From DATBGO01 sp963695645 (GTDB taxonomy: Bacteria > Actinomycetota > Actinomycetes > Streptosporangiales > Streptosporangiaceae): DNA of 64,000 nt. This document shows, piece after piece, positions 15,710-25,667 of this stretch (position 1 is its first letter; each line of letters begins with the position of its first letter). Made by a program: the position numbers and the translations under genes. The notes below the pieces were generated by a model that worked only from the letters and a program-made list of their open reading frames with translations, had not been told where the DNA came from and searched no databases. The stretch spans positions 558,001 through 622,000 of the forward strand of contig CAVOHC010000017.1 of assembly GCA_963695645.1 (NCBI GenBank), written 5' to 3'.

Positions 15710-18700
15710 TCAGGGCCGGTCGGCGTCGGTCGGCCCAGCGAGCAGGCGGTTCACGGCGCGCTCGGCGGCGCGCCCGTCGTCCAGCGCGCAGAACCTCGCG
15801 CTGAACGCATCGTAGGCGTCCTGGTAGCACGACGTCACCCCGTCGATGGCCCGCACCGCCTCGATGACGTCGGTAGCAGTGGACAGCAGCGGTCCCGGAG
15901 CCTGGCCCTCGAAGTCGAAGTTGAAGCCGCGCAGCCGGTCACGGTAGGCGTCGAGGTCGTAGGTGAAGAACAGCATCGGCCGGCCGGTGCCGGCGAAGTC
16001 GAACATCGCCGAGGAGTAGTCGGTGATCAGCACGTCACTGATCAGGTGGAGATCGGCGATGTCCGGGTAGCCGGTAACGTCCCGCACGCACGCGCTGTCG
16101 AGCCAGGGCGAGATCGGCTGCACCTTCGTGTGCAGCCTGACCAGCAAGACGTAATGCTCCCCGAGTGCCTGCCCGGCGCTCGCGAGGCCGAGCCGGTCGT
16201 CGAACCGGTACCGCCCGTCCTGGAACGAGTCGTCGCGCCACGTCGGGGCGTACAGCAGGACGCGCTTCCCGGCAGGCACGCCCAGCAGCTTCCTGACCGC
16301 CGCGGCGCGCTCTTCGCGCTCGTCACGGTGCAGGATGTCGTTGCGCGGGTAGCCGCTCTCCACGATCTCGCCGCCGAACCCGAACGCCCGCCGGAAGATC
16401 GGCGTGCTGAACTGGTTCGGCGACAGCAGCACGTCCCAGTTCGCCACGTCCTTGCGGAGCATCTCGGCGTAGATATGGCCGGTCACGAACTGGGGCCGCG
16501 AGATGTCGAAGCCGATCCGCTTCAGCGGCGTGCCGTGCCAGGTCTGCATGCAGAGCTGGCCGCTCCGCTTGCGGAACCAGCCAGGCAGGGCGTCGTTGAA
16601 GACGATGTAGTGAGCCCGGGCCAGTGCCTCGAAGTGCGCCGGGCTCCCGGCGAGCACGGTCCGGTCACCGTGCGGAACGCGGAACTGGCCGTCGTGGCTC
16701 ACCCAGGCGAACTCGAGGTCGGGGCGGACCCGGCGCAGCTGCTCATAGACCGCCCGCGGATTGCACGCGAACTGCCGTCCGCCGAACGTGTCAAAGACAG
16801 CCAGGTCACGCACGGGCTTGGCCCGTGCCCGCGGATACTCCCGCAGCTCGATCTGGCGCTGCGCGTAGCCGCCCCGCTCACCTGCGGCACGCGCCGCGCG
16901 GACCTGCAGCCGGAAACCGTCCACCCGGTAGGGCCGCGGTCTTATTTCGTGGCTGCCGGCCGGACGGTAGCCACCGAGGCCGGGCAGCAGATGCCGCGCC
17001 ACGGCGACCGTCACCTCCCCGCCAGCGGCGGGCGCCAGCAGGTTCCAGTTCCCCGTGGCCAGCGGCAGGTCGCCGGCCAGCGTAGGCATCTGGCCGGGGG
17101 TGAGCTCTGCGGTGAATGCTCCCTGGTCCCAGCTCAGCTCGACGGTGTGCTGGCGGCCAGACTCCGCGTGCCGCAGGATCAGCCGGGACGGGCTGTCCGC
17201 TTCGCCGCCGTGGTCACCGCGCAGGACCAGTCGCTGGTCCTGCGTCCAGTCCAGGCCGGTGACGACCGGACGCACCGCCCGCTCCAGCAGGGACAGGTAG
17301 CCGAACGGCGTTGCGATCGCGGTGACCTCGCGGTCGCCGTGACGCGCCCGGGCGCCGGCGGTGTCCGGGGTGATGGCCAGCCGGACCGCGGGCTGACCAA
17401 CGTCAGCCAGCGATACATCCCAGGTGATCTCGTCGAGAACATGTACGGCCCAGTCGGTGCCGGTGTTCCCGGTCAGCGGGCGGGCCAGCGGCGGTACCGG
17501 CAGCCGCGCGCGGAAGCCGTGCCGGCCCCGGCCCGCCTCCTCAGCAGCGGGCTCGGCACGCACCCGCTTCGGAACGGAGTCGCCCTGGCGCGGCGAGATC
17601 ATCACGGTCGCCTCCGGGGACAGGCTGGCCGTGGTCCAGCCCTCGATCCCGATCGCATCGCCGCGGGCCTGGCAGCTCGTCACGCAGGCGCGGACGGGCC
17701 AGGCCCGGACGACGAAGCGGCCGTCGTGCTCGGGCGACGGCTGGACCCAGACCTTGCCGGTGGCCCAGCGGCCTTCCGGCCACTGGGCCGAACCGGGTAG
17801 CACGGCGTCGGTCGGCCCTTCCCGGCGCAGCCCGCCGCCTCGCACCTCGACCCGCAGCTCCCAGCTTGCGGCGCGCCACAGGGGCAATCTCGGCAGGGTG
17901 GCGAGCCGCCGCGGGCTGACCTCGGCCACGAAACCGGACCAGTCGTAGCAGTTCGTCGCCTGGCCGGAGTCCGCGGTGACGTCGGCCCGCAGCAACCGCT
18001 CCACCTTCAGCCGGATGGTCCGCCGGAGCCGGGCGTTGCGCAGGCTCACCCGGATCTCGCAGTCGCCTGGGCGGGCGGAATCAAGCTTGCGGATGTAGGC
18101 GTGACCCTCGATGCGCAGACGCGGTCCTCTCCAGGTGATCGCGTCGATGCGGGCGCACAGTGTCATCTCGCCGGTCACGTCGTAGATGTGGTCGGGAATG
18201 CCGTGGGCCGGGTCGGCGAAGAAGGGGTACCTGGCGTACCACTGCGGCTCGCGGCCGCCCCGCCTGGTCACCGGAGCCTCGCTGCCGGCGTTGGGGCGGC
18301 CGCCGCGCAGCACTTCGCTGTGGCGGCTGACGCGCAGCACTTCGGCCAGTTCGGCGTGCATCTGGTTGCGGAGCAGATAGCAGCGCAACCGCTGGGCCGC
18401 GGGCACTTTGGCGTAGACCGCGTCGTCCACCGTGCGCAGATAGCCGGCCGCGAGATCCGCCAGCCGCACCCGGTCGGATTCACTGGCCAATTCGTACGCC
18501 CGGACGAGCACCGCCAGGTCAGAGCCGAGCACAGACTGGTCGTAGACCGGCTTGAGCTGCGGGGCGGTGGCGGCGAGGAACGAGCCCACCTCGGCCACCG
18601 CAGCCATCCGGTCCTCGAGGTTGGGCAGCTCGGCGGCACGCTGCGTGGTGGACAGCGCGCCGGACTCACGTGCCCGCCAGTAGTACACGACATCGCGGAG

Positions 18701-19294
18701 CACGTCCACCGACGATGCGAGAACGTGCGCCTTGAGCGCGACGGTCACGTCCTCGTACAGCCCGGGCGGGAACGTCAGGCCGGCCGAGTCCCAGAACGAG
18801 CGGCGGAAGACCTTGTTCCATACGGTCCGGTCCTTCAGCAGGGCCGGACGGCGCGTCACATGCGTCCGCCGCGCCGCTGTGCGGAACGGTTCCTCGTGAA
18901 GCTGCGACGGGCCGACGCTGCCGCCGGGATGCAGCCGCCAGACGCCGCCCGCGGCCATGTCGGAACCGGACTCCTCCAGCGACCCCACCAGCAGCCCGAA
19001 GGCGCGCGGGGTCAGCACGTCGTCGCCGTCCACGAAAGCGAGATAGCTGCCCGTTGCGGCCAGCACGCCGGCGTTGCGTGCCGGGCCTGGACCCTGGTTG
19101 TGCTGCCGGATCAGCCGAAACCGCGAGTCTCGAGCGGCGAACGAATTGGCGACCACGGCGCTGCCGTCGGCCGACCCGTCGTCAATCATGATCACTTCGA
19201 TATCGCGCAGCGTCTGGCGCTCAATCGACTCAAGCGCCGCCCCGAGGAACGGCTCCACGTCTCGAAACGGCACGACAACGCTGAGCTTCATCAT
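15710..19294 (-). CDS. Bifunctional GT2 glycosyltransferase / CDP-glycerol glycerophosphotransferase (TagF-like)
   Basis: This 1194-residue protein has an N-terminal family 2 glycosyltransferase (residues 1-250) with LSVVVPFRDVEPFLGAALES, IDDGSADGSA and FVDGDDVLTP. After a long middle region of about 400 residues comes a C-terminal polyol-phosphate transferase showing MQTWHGTPLKRIGFD, LLYAPTWRDD and ITDYSSAMFDFAGTGRP, signatures of TagF enzymes that polymerise glycerol phosphate for teichoic acids. It probably builds a sugar-/polyol-phosphate cell wall polymer at the cytoplasmic face of the membrane. It is not in a wall-polymer cluster here. The middle region resembles no catalytic domain that I recognise. 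Confidence 0.88.
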   Translation of the reverse strand: MMKLSVVVPFRDVEPFLGAALESIERQTLRDIEVIMIDDGSADGSAVVANSFAARDSRFRLIRQHNQGPGPARNAGVLAATGSYLAFVDGDDVLTPRAFGLLVGSLEESGSDMAAGGVWRLHPGGSVGPSQLHEEPFRTAARRTHVTRRPALLKDRTVWNKVFRRSFWDSAGLTFPPGLYEDVTVALKAHVLASSVDVLRDVVYYWRARESGALSTTQRAAELPNLEDRMAAVAEVGSFLAATAPQLKPVYDQSVLGSDLAVLVRAYELASESDRVRLADLAAGYLRTVDDAVYAKVPAAQRLRCYLLRNQMHAELAEVLRVSRHSEVLRGGRPNAGSEAPVTRRGGREPQWYARYPFFADPAHGIPDHIYDVTGEMTLCARIDAITWRGPRLRIEGHAYIRKLDSARPGDCEIRVSLRNARLRRTIRLKVERLLRADVTADSGQATNCYDWSGFVAEVSPRRLATLPRLPLWRAASWELRVEVRGGGLRREGPTDAVLPGSAQWPEGRWATGKVWVQPSPEHDGRFVVRAWPVRACVTSCQARGDAIGIEGWTTASLSPEATVMISPRQGDSVPKRVRAEPAAEEAGRGRHGFRARLPVPPLARPLTGNTGTDWAVHVLDEITWDVSLADVGQPAVRLAITPDTAGARARHGDREVTAIATPFGYLSLLERAVRPVVTGLDWTQDQRLVLRGDHGGEADSPSRLILRHAESGRQHTVELSWDQGAFTAELTPGQMPTLAGDLPLATGNWNLLAPAAGGEVTVAVARHLLPGLGGYRPAGSHEIRPRPYRVDGFRLQVRAARAAGERGGYAQRQIELREYPRARAKPVRDLAVFDTFGGRQFACNPRAVYEQLRRVRPDLEFAWVSHDGQFRVPHGDRTVLAGSPAHFEALARAHYIVFNDALPGWFRKRSGQLCMQTWHGTPLKRIGFDISRPQFVTGHIYAEMLRKDVANWDVLLSPNQFSTPIFRRAFGFGGEIVESGYPRNDILHRDEREERAAAVRKLLGVPAGKRVLLYAPTWRDDSFQDGRYRFDDRLGLASAGQALGEHYVLLVRLHTKVQPISPWLDSACVRDVTGYPDIADLHLISDVLITDYSSAMFDFAGTGRPMLFFTYDLDAYRDRLRGFNFDFEGQAPGPLLSTATDVIEAVRAIDGVTSCYQDAYDAFSARFCALDDGRAAERAVNRLLAGPTDADRP

Positions 19295-19679
19295 CAGGTG
19301 CGCCCTTCCGCGATGTCGGCTAGGTCCCGGCCGGCTTGTCCGGCCCTGGCAGGCAGCGCGGTCCCGCCGTCGTCAGCCCGAGATGGTGTCCTCGGCTGGC
19401 CACTCGCCTATCCAAGTAAACCAATCAAGATTATAGATTCGAAGCTCCTCCAGGTGCTCGGAAGCAGCCTATTCGCGAAACCCTCGCGGGGCGTTGAGGC
19501 CCCGGCCGGTGCCAGTGACCCTTACATCGACGCGATCATCTCGCCCTCCGGCACCGGACTGATCTACGCCACCATCACATCACGGATCTCCTGCGGCCCG
19601 TCCCGCAACGGATACGTGCCCGCCATCTTCGAGAGGGACCGACAAACGCGGCGGCGGCGAAGCTGTCGGCCTCTTCCGG
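19295..19679. other. Intergenic region with no supported gene
   Basis: About 385 bases, with an AT-richer patch near 19415-19445 that could hold the promoter of the leftward TagF-like gene. No reading frame shows family motifs. The missing N-terminal half of the luciferase-like remnant is not detectable here. Confidence 0.4.
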
Positions 19680-20180
19680 GTGCGGGTAGCCGGACGGCAC
19701 GGCGCTAAGGTGGCTGGCGCGAACGGGCTTCGGTTCGGCTCGAACTACCACGTCGCCCCGGCCACTGTCCTGGAAGCCGCGGAAGGCTACCGGTCCGCCT
19801 TCCGGCCGTCTGCCGAGCTCGACCGGCCCTACGTCAGCGTGTCTGCCGACGTCGTCGTCGCGCCGGACGAGGCGACGGCCAGGGAGCTGGCTACCGGGTA
19901 CGGGCTGTGGGTCCGCAGCATCCGGTCAGGCGAGGGCGCGATTGCGTTCCCGACCCCGCAGCAGGCCCGCGAGCACGCGTGGAGCGATGCGGACACCGAA
20001 CTTGTCACCGATCGCGTCGAGACGCAGTTCGTCGGCTCCCCGAAGCAGGTCGCAGACCAGCTCGAGCAGCTGCAGGAAGCCACCGGCGCCGACGAGCTGA
20101 TCATCACGACTATTACCCACGACCACGCCGACCGGGTTAGTTCTTACCAGTTGCTGGCGCAGGAATGGGAGCGCCGATGA
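19680..20180 (+). pseudogene. 5'-truncated LLM-class flavin-dependent monooxygenase
   Basis: The 166-residue frame matches only the C-terminal half of luciferase-like monooxygenases: AKVAGANGLRFGSNYHVAP, YRSAFRPSAELDRPYVSVSA, DEATARELATGYGLW and QFVGSPKQVADQLEQLQEAT, ending in the DELIITTITHDH strand. Full-length members have about 330 residues with the F420/FMN-binding barrel start that is missing here. The family oxidises small molecules with reduced flavin or F420. No ribosome site precedes the GTG. A truncated pseudogene is the best reading. Confidence 0.7.
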
Positions 20181-20250
20181 GTTCGAACACCCCGAACTCG
20201 CGCGCGATGCCGCTCGGCACCGGCAGCTGCTGTTCGCTTACGGTGGGGTC

Positions 20251-20886
20251 GTGCGGGGCGTACCGTGGTGGGGCGTGGTTTCGGCGGCCGTGGCTCCGGT
20301 GCTACTGGCGGCGGGCTGGACGGTGGCTGCCGGGCTGCAGCCGCGCTCCTTCAACCCGGTAGCCGACACGATCAGCTCCCTCGCGGCGCGGGGCGCTACC
20401 GACCGGTGGGTGATGACGCTCGCGCTGGCGGGAGTAGGAGCATGCGATGTCCTGACGGGGCTGGCGATGAGGCCGGCGGCCTTGGCCGGGCGGCTCATCC
20501 TGATGACCGGCGGTGTCGCCACCGTGCTGGTCGCGGCGAACCCTGAGCCTGCCGGGGGCGGCGGCTCGCTGCCGCATACCTTCTGGGCGGCGACTGGCTT
20601 TATAGCCCTGGCGGCCTGGCCGCTCGCTGCCCGGAAGCGGGCGCCTTTGGTGCCGGTGGGACTACGGCCGGCTGTCTCGGCCAGCGCCACCGGGGTGCTG
20701 CTTGGCCTGCTCGTGTGGTTCGGCGTAGAGCTGATCGCCAGCGGCCGGCAGGTCGGCCTGGCCGAGCGGGTCCTGGCCGGAGCGCAGGCGGCATGGCCGC
20801 TGGCGGTCGTCCTGGCCTGCCGCCGGAGCCAGTCTCGCGCCCGGCCGCGGCGCGCCCGGCCCGCCGACGCTGACCTGCAGAACTAG
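20251..20886 (+). CDS. DUF998-family membrane protein
   Basis: This 211-residue protein has about six hydrophobic spans and the DUF998 signature region FNPVADTISSLAARGATDRWVM after the first helix, then VLVAANPEPAGGGGSLPHTF. It is an integral membrane protein of unknown function. The start is uncertain: the same frame remains open upstream to about 20161 with plausible codon use (DEFEHPELARDAARHRQLL) but lacks a start codon, so the N-terminus may have been altered when the upstream gene broke. The tail is basic and cytoplasmic. Confidence 0.75.
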   Translation: MRGVPWWGVVSAAVAPVLLAAGWTVAAGLQPRSFNPVADTISSLAARGATDRWVMTLALAGVGACDVLTGLAMRPAALAGRLILMTGGVATVLVAANPEPAGGGGSLPHTFWAATGFIALAAWPLAARKRAPLVPVGLRPAVSASATGVLLGLLVWFGVELIASGRQVGLAERVLAGAQAAWPLAVVLACRRSQSRARPRRARPADADLQN

Positions 20887-21028
20887 GCAGTGTCTCGAAG
20901 TCGCGCCGTGCCTGAGCTTGTCTCAATGATGTGGTCGGCCTGCCAGTGATCAATCTCCGGTAGCGGGCTCATTCGCCCGTCGTGCTCAGCGACCAGATGA
21001 CCGCCGCCGCTCAGGTCTGCGGCGGCCG

Positions 21029-23338
21029 CTAATCGAGCGGCGTGGCCGACGCTCGGGCAGCCGACAGGGATTCGGGTACCGCCGAGGCGCTGCTCTCGAG
21101 CTGCAGCCGGGGGACGATCGGCTCCAGCCAGCGCGGCATCCACCAGGCATGCGCACCGAGCAGCGCCATTACCGACGGCACCAATATCATCCGGACCAGG
21201 GAGGCGTCGATGAGCACGGCGAAGGCCATCCCGATGGCGAGCATCTTCACCGTGGGATCGGGGTTCAGCACGAAGCTCGTGAACACGACGATCATGATGG
21301 CGGCCGCGGTCGTGATGACCCTGGCCGTCGCGCCGATCCCGATCGCGACGCTGCGTTGCGGATCCCGGGTGCCGAGCCAGGCTTCGTGTACCCGGGACAG
21401 CAGGAAGACCTCATAGTCCATGGACAGCCCGAACACGATGCAGAACACCAGCATCGGCACGTAGGCGGGAATCGGCAGGGTCGTATGCAGGCCGATCAGG
21501 CTCGCCCCCCAACCCCACTCGAAGATCGCGACGATGACGCCGTAAGCCGCGCCGATCGACAGGATGTTGAGGATCGCGGCCTTGATCGCGATCGCCACCG
21601 ACCGGAAGGCCGTGGTCAGCAGGATGAACGAGATAATTACCACGGCGAGGATCACCCACGCCAGCCGGCTGGTGATCTGGCTGGTGAAGTCGGCGGCCCC
21701 CGCCGTGCTGCCCGTGACGTAGCTGGTCGCGTGCTCCTTGGGCAGCACGTCGTCGCGGAGGGTGGTGACCAGGTTCGCGGTGGCCGGGTCCTGCGGCCGG
21801 GTGGTCGGGATCACGTTGAATACCGCGGTGGTACCGGCCGGGTTCAGGGTCGCAGGCGTCACCGAAGCGACGCCGGCGGTCTTGGAGATGTCCGACTGCA
21901 TCGTGCTCAGCAGCGAGCTGTTCGCGGAGCTCGACTGATTCGGCAGCTTGACCACCACGGCCAGCGGCCCGTTCGCGCCGACCCCGAAGCCCTGGGAGAT
22001 CAGGTCGTAGGCCCGGCGGTTGCTGTCCGACGTCGGGTTCGTCCCGTTGTCCGGCTGACCCAGCGTGATCGAGAACAGCGGGATTGCCAGCACGACGAGC
22101 ACGGCCACGCTCAGCACCGCCCACGGCCACGGCCGGCCGCTCACCATCCGCCCCCACCGGGCGAACGCGCTGTGCTCGTGCTGTTCATGCGTGGCCGCGG
22201 CGGTCTGCGCCGCCTGCTCCCGCACCGACAGCCCGGCCTTCCTGGCCCGGATGCGGGCGGACAGGGACCGCACGTTCCCCCGGACCAGCCCCATGAACGC
22301 GGGCACCAGGGTTAGCGCCGCCAGCATCGTGACCACGACCACGATCGCCGCGGCCAGGCCGAGCGACCCGACGAAGGCAACTCCGGAGAGGTAAAGGCCA
22401 AGGATGGAGACGACGACGGTGCAGCCGGCCACCACGATCGCGGCGCCGGAGGTTCCGGCGGACTGCTTCGCGGAGGTGACGACGTCCATCCCGCTGTCCA
22501 GCTGCTCCCGGTGCCTGGCCACCAGGAAGAGCCCGTAGTCCACGGCGACGCCGAGCCCGAGCAGCGTCGCGATGGTGGGAGCCGTGGTCGGGAACGTGAC
22601 GGCCGCGGCGAGCAGCCCGAGCAGCGAGAGCCCGGCGAGGACGCTGAAGATGGCTGACACCAGCGGGATCGCGGCGGCGATCAGCGAGCCGAACATGAGC
22701 AGCAGCAGCACCAGCGCGCAGGACAGGCCGATGATCTCCGACTTCAGGTCGCTGGTGTGCTGCCCGATCTCCCCCGCGCCGCCGCCGTACTCGACCTGCA
22801 GGCCGGCCTTGGTGGCCGGTGCCACAGCGTTGTTGAGCTTGTCCAGGTAGGCGGCATCCAGCGAATTCGGATTCACGTTCCAGCCGACGCTGGCGTATGC
22901 GATCGTGCCGTCTTTGGACACGGCGCCGGAGTTGCCCGAGGAGAACGGGCTGACGGACTTGATGACGTCAGGCAGCTTGGACACGTTGGTGACCGACTGG
23001 TTGACCGCCGACTCCTGCGCCGAGACCGTGCCGCTTGTGGCGTGGAAGACGATCTGCCCGCTGTACCCGCCCTGCTGCGGGAACGTGCTGTTCAGGACGT
23101 CAACGCCGACCGCGGAGTCGCTGCCCGACACCGTGTAGTTGTTGACGTACATACCGCCGAACGCACCACGGGCGGCGAGCAGCCCGCCGAGGATGACCAC
23201 CCAGGCGATGACGAACGCCCAGTGCCGCCGCGCGGCGAAGCCGCCCAGCCGCGCTAGCAAGTTATTCACGGTCGCTGGCCCCTCGCGCATTATTGGCCGA
23301 GGCGGCTGCGGCCGCGGATGCACTGAGGGCTGCGCCAT
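21029..23338 (-). CDS. MMPL-family RND transporter
   Basis: The 769-residue protein has about twelve transmembrane helices in two halves, each preceded by a large extracytoplasmic domain, the layout of MmpL exporters. The first half contains GVAVDYGLFLVARHREQ and the second FGLSMDYEVFLLSRVHEAW, the paired helix-4/helix-10 motifs with acidic residues for proton coupling. These pumps export lipids, siderophores or drugs across the actinobacterial membrane. It is a single gene convergent with DUF998. No lipid biosynthesis gene is adjacent, so the substrate is open. Confidence 0.92.
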   Translation of the reverse strand: MAQPSVHPRPQPPRPIMREGPATVNNLLARLGGFAARRHWAFVIAWVVILGGLLAARGAFGGMYVNNYTVSGSDSAVGVDVLNSTFPQQGGYSGQIVFHATSGTVSAQESAVNQSVTNVSKLPDVIKSVSPFSSGNSGAVSKDGTIAYASVGWNVNPNSLDAAYLDKLNNAVAPATKAGLQVEYGGGAGEIGQHTSDLKSEIIGLSCALVLLLLMFGSLIAAAIPLVSAIFSVLAGLSLLGLLAAAVTFPTTAPTIATLLGLGVAVDYGLFLVARHREQLDSGMDVVTSAKQSAGTSGAAIVVAGCTVVVSILGLYLSGVAFVGSLGLAAAIVVVVTMLAALTLVPAFMGLVRGNVRSLSARIRARKAGLSVREQAAQTAAATHEQHEHSAFARWGRMVSGRPWPWAVLSVAVLVVLAIPLFSITLGQPDNGTNPTSDSNRRAYDLISQGFGVGANGPLAVVVKLPNQSSSANSSLLSTMQSDISKTAGVASVTPATLNPAGTTAVFNVIPTTRPQDPATANLVTTLRDDVLPKEHATSYVTGSTAGAADFTSQITSRLAWVILAVVIISFILLTTAFRSVAIAIKAAILNILSIGAAYGVIVAIFEWGWGASLIGLHTTLPIPAYVPMLVFCIVFGLSMDYEVFLLSRVHEAWLGTRDPQRSVAIGIGATARVITTAAAIMIVVFTSFVLNPDPTVKMLAIGMAFAVLIDASLVRMILVPSVMALLGAHAWWMPRWLEPIVPRLQLESSASAVPESLSAARASATPLD

Positions 23339-23625
23339 TACCGGAACCTCAGCGTCGATCGTCCTGGCCTGGCCCGCCGACCTACGTAACCGTCTCAGCT
23401 GTCACCAGTCAGTCATGCCCGGCGCCTCGCGACGGAAACAGCTAAGTACTGACATATCATCACCTAGACAGATCGCATCGCCGCGCCACGCGGTGGCGCG
23501 GAAAGCAGGTCTGGGAACCGGTCGCCGCCACCGCGGGATCGATGCGGGCGATCTTGAGCCGGGCATCCTAGGCGCACCGCCGGACCCGTACCAGCCCCGG
23601 CCGGCGGCTGGCCAGGTCCGGGTGA

Positions 23626-23960
23626 ATCATCAGCGACATCCTGACCGCAATTCGCGTGGTCGCGGCCGGCGACGCCATGATCGCGCCGGGCGTCACCCGC
23701 CGCCTGATCGGGGAGTTCGCCGGCCAGCCCCGTTCCGGCCGAAAGCCCCGGGAGATAACCGGGATCACCGACCGCGAACGTGAGGTGCTCCGGCTGGCGG
23801 GCCTCGGCATGTCCAACGCCGAGATCGCCGCCGCCTGTGCATCACGGTCGGCACCGCCAAGACGCACGTGGCCCGGCTGCTGGCCAAGCTGGGCGCCACG
23901 GACCGGGTACAGCTCGTCATCACCGCATACGAGGCCGACCTGGTATCGGCGTCAGGCTAA
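23626..23960 (+). pseudogene. Frameshifted C-terminal part of a NarL/LuxR-type response regulator
   Basis: One frame gives DILTAIRVVAAGDAMIAPGV and ITDREREVLRLAGLGMSNAEIAA, the receiver-output linker and start of the LuxR helix-turn-helix. The next frame continues CITVGTAKTHVARLLAKLGATD to a stop. Adding one C at about 23833 restores a continuous AEIAARLCITVGTAKTHV helix-turn-helix. The receiver domain with its phospho-aspartate is absent, and a stop precedes the frame at 23623. It is therefore both truncated and frameshifted, with no kinase nearby. Confidence 0.8.
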
Positions 23961-24071
23961 GTCCGCCAGGCTTCCCCGGCGACCGCACGCCGGCCGCCGG
24001 CCGCCGGGAAGGCGATGCAGCGAGCCATGCGGGGATCGGTCGGCGGTGGACGATGCCCCTAAGCTCGTCGC

Positions 24072-24692
24072 ATGGCCAGGTACTTCGACATCCATCCGGC
24101 CAACCCGCAACGGCGCGCGATCGCCCAGATCGCAGATGTCGTCCGCGCCGGCGGCGTGATCGCCTACCCGACAGATTCCTGCTACGCGCTCGGCTGCCAG
24201 CTCGGCAACAGGGACGGCATCACGAGGATCAGGTCGATCCGCCACCTCGATGACCGGCATCACCTCACGCTGGTGTGCCGGGACTTCGCCCAGCTAGGCC
24301 AGTTCGTCTACGTCGGCAACCGGGTGTTCCGGGCTATCAAGGCGGCAACCCCGGGCAGTTATACCTTCATCCTGCCCGCGACCAAGGAGGTACCGCGCAG
24401 GTTGCAGCACCCGGGAAAGAAGACCGTCGGGGTGCGGATCCCCCGGCATGTGGTGGCCCAGGTGCTGCTCGCCGAACTCGGTGAGCCGCTCGTCTCGAGC
24501 ACCCTGTTGCTGCCTGGCCAGGACGAGCCCATGACCCAGGGGTGGGAGATCGCCGACCAGCTCGGCCACGCCGTGGACGCGGTGATCGACTCCGGCGACT
24601 GCGGCACCGAGCCGACAACGGTCATCGACTTCTCCCAGGAGGAGCCCGAGATCCTGCGGCGCGGAGCGGGCGACACGTCCGGGTTTGAGTGA
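24072..24692 (+). CDS. Sua5/YciO/YrdC (TsaC-like) family protein
   Basis: The 206-residue protein contains GGVIAYPTDSCYALGCQL, RDGITRIRSIRHLDDRHHL and LVCRDFAQLGQFVYV, then SYTFILPATKEVPRRLQHPG and TVGVRIPRHVVAQVLL, the nucleotide/threonine-binding fold that makes threonylcarbamoyl-AMP for tRNA t6A modification. It is closest to the short YciO branch, whose exact reaction is less certain than that of TsaC, so it may be a paralogue. It is soluble and monocistronic. Confidence 0.85.
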   Translation: MARYFDIHPANPQRRAIAQIADVVRAGGVIAYPTDSCYALGCQLGNRDGITRIRSIRHLDDRHHLTLVCRDFAQLGQFVYVGNRVFRAIKAATPGSYTFILPATKEVPRRLQHPGKKTVGVRIPRHVVAQVLLAELGEPLVSSTLLLPGQDEPMTQGWEIADQLGHAVDAVIDSGDCGTEPTTVIDFSQEEPEILRRGAGDTSGFE

Positions 24693-24809
24693 ACGACGGG
24701 TCACCCGATCCATCGGCGCCGGAACAGGACGTCTCTGGTCAGCAGTGCCGCGGCGTAGCGTCACCGGCTGTCGTGCTCACTTGGAGGGGTCGCCTGCGAG
24801 TATGGCGGA

Positions 24810-25496
24810 ATGGCTGACGTGACGGTACGGCGCGTTGATTTCGGCTACTTCGTGCGGCCAGCGCAAGAAACCGGGACGGGCGGCCCCAGATTGGAACCCT
24901 GCCTGGGCTACGTCGTCGACCACCCCCAGGGAATGATCTTGTTCGACACCGGCATGGGTTCCCAGCCCGAAGTCGACGCCCATTACCGGCCCCGCAGAGT
25001 CCCGCTGCGCGAGGCGCTGGCGGCCATCGGGGCGGAGATCTGTGACATTGAGCTTGCCGCGAATTGTCACCTGCACTTCGACCACTGCGGCGGCAACCCG
25101 GTGCTGGGCCAGATCCCGGTCTTCGTGCAAGAAGCCGAGCTCGATACCGCCCGCCAGACGCAGGACTACACGCTCCCCGAACTCATCGAGGGCAGCCGCT
25201 TCGAACGAGTGACCGGCACGGCTGAGGTCCTGCCGGGAGTCTTTCTCATGCCGACGCCAGGTCACACCGCCGGTCACCAGTCACTTATCGTCCGCCGTCC
25301 GGACGGGGCCGTTATCGTGGCCGGCCAAAGCCACGACACGGCGACGCAATACGCGGCCGACCAGCTCGCCTGGCGAGCCCGACATGATGCTCACGGTCAG
25401 CCCCTGCCCGGCATCCCGGACTGGATTGACCTCCTCCAGCAACTCGATCCACGAATGGTCTACTTCGCCCACGACCGCTCCGTCTGGACCCCCTGA
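24810..25496 (+). CDS. Metallo-beta-lactamase-fold hydrolase (lactonase-like)
   Basis: The 228-residue protein has the dizinc motif H-x-H-x-D-H in NCHLHFDHCGGNP around residue 90, PTPGHTAGHQS near 150, and a terminal FAHD. The opening FGYFVRPAQETG followed by ILFDTGMGS resembles AttM/AiiA-type lactonases that open acyl-homoserine lactones, but many other esters fit this fold. It is cytoplasmic, with no signal. A gamma-lactone or quorum-signal role is inference only. Confidence 0.85.
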   Translation: MADVTVRRVDFGYFVRPAQETGTGGPRLEPCLGYVVDHPQGMILFDTGMGSQPEVDAHYRPRRVPLREALAAIGAEICDIELAANCHLHFDHCGGNPVLGQIPVFVQEAELDTARQTQDYTLPELIEGSRFERVTGTAEVLPGVFLMPTPGHTAGHQSLIVRRPDGAVIVAGQSHDTATQYAADQLAWRARHDAHGQPLPGIPDWIDLLQQLDPRMVYFAHDRSVWTP

Positions 25497-25667
25497 CGGA
25501 CGCTCACCCTCGCGCTCGCGTTGCCGGCGCTCGCCGGCCGGGACGGCGGGGACTTTGAGCGCGCCCGGCGGCTGGGGGCGCCGCCCGATCCTGTCAGCGG
25601 CGCATCAAGCTGGCGGATCCTGCCAGGTCACCACCGGCCTGCAGCTGGCTGGCCTGAGCCCTGAGCC

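Noticed and set aside
15641..17800. 719-codon open frame on the + strand opposite the TagF-like gene
   Set aside because: It is a GC-bias shadow: no motifs, Arg/Pro/Gly-rich, and the opposite strand has clear GT2 and TagF signatures.
18101..19708. 535-codon open frame on the + strand
   Set aside because: It mirrors the N-terminal half of the same TagF-like gene and has no family features of its own.
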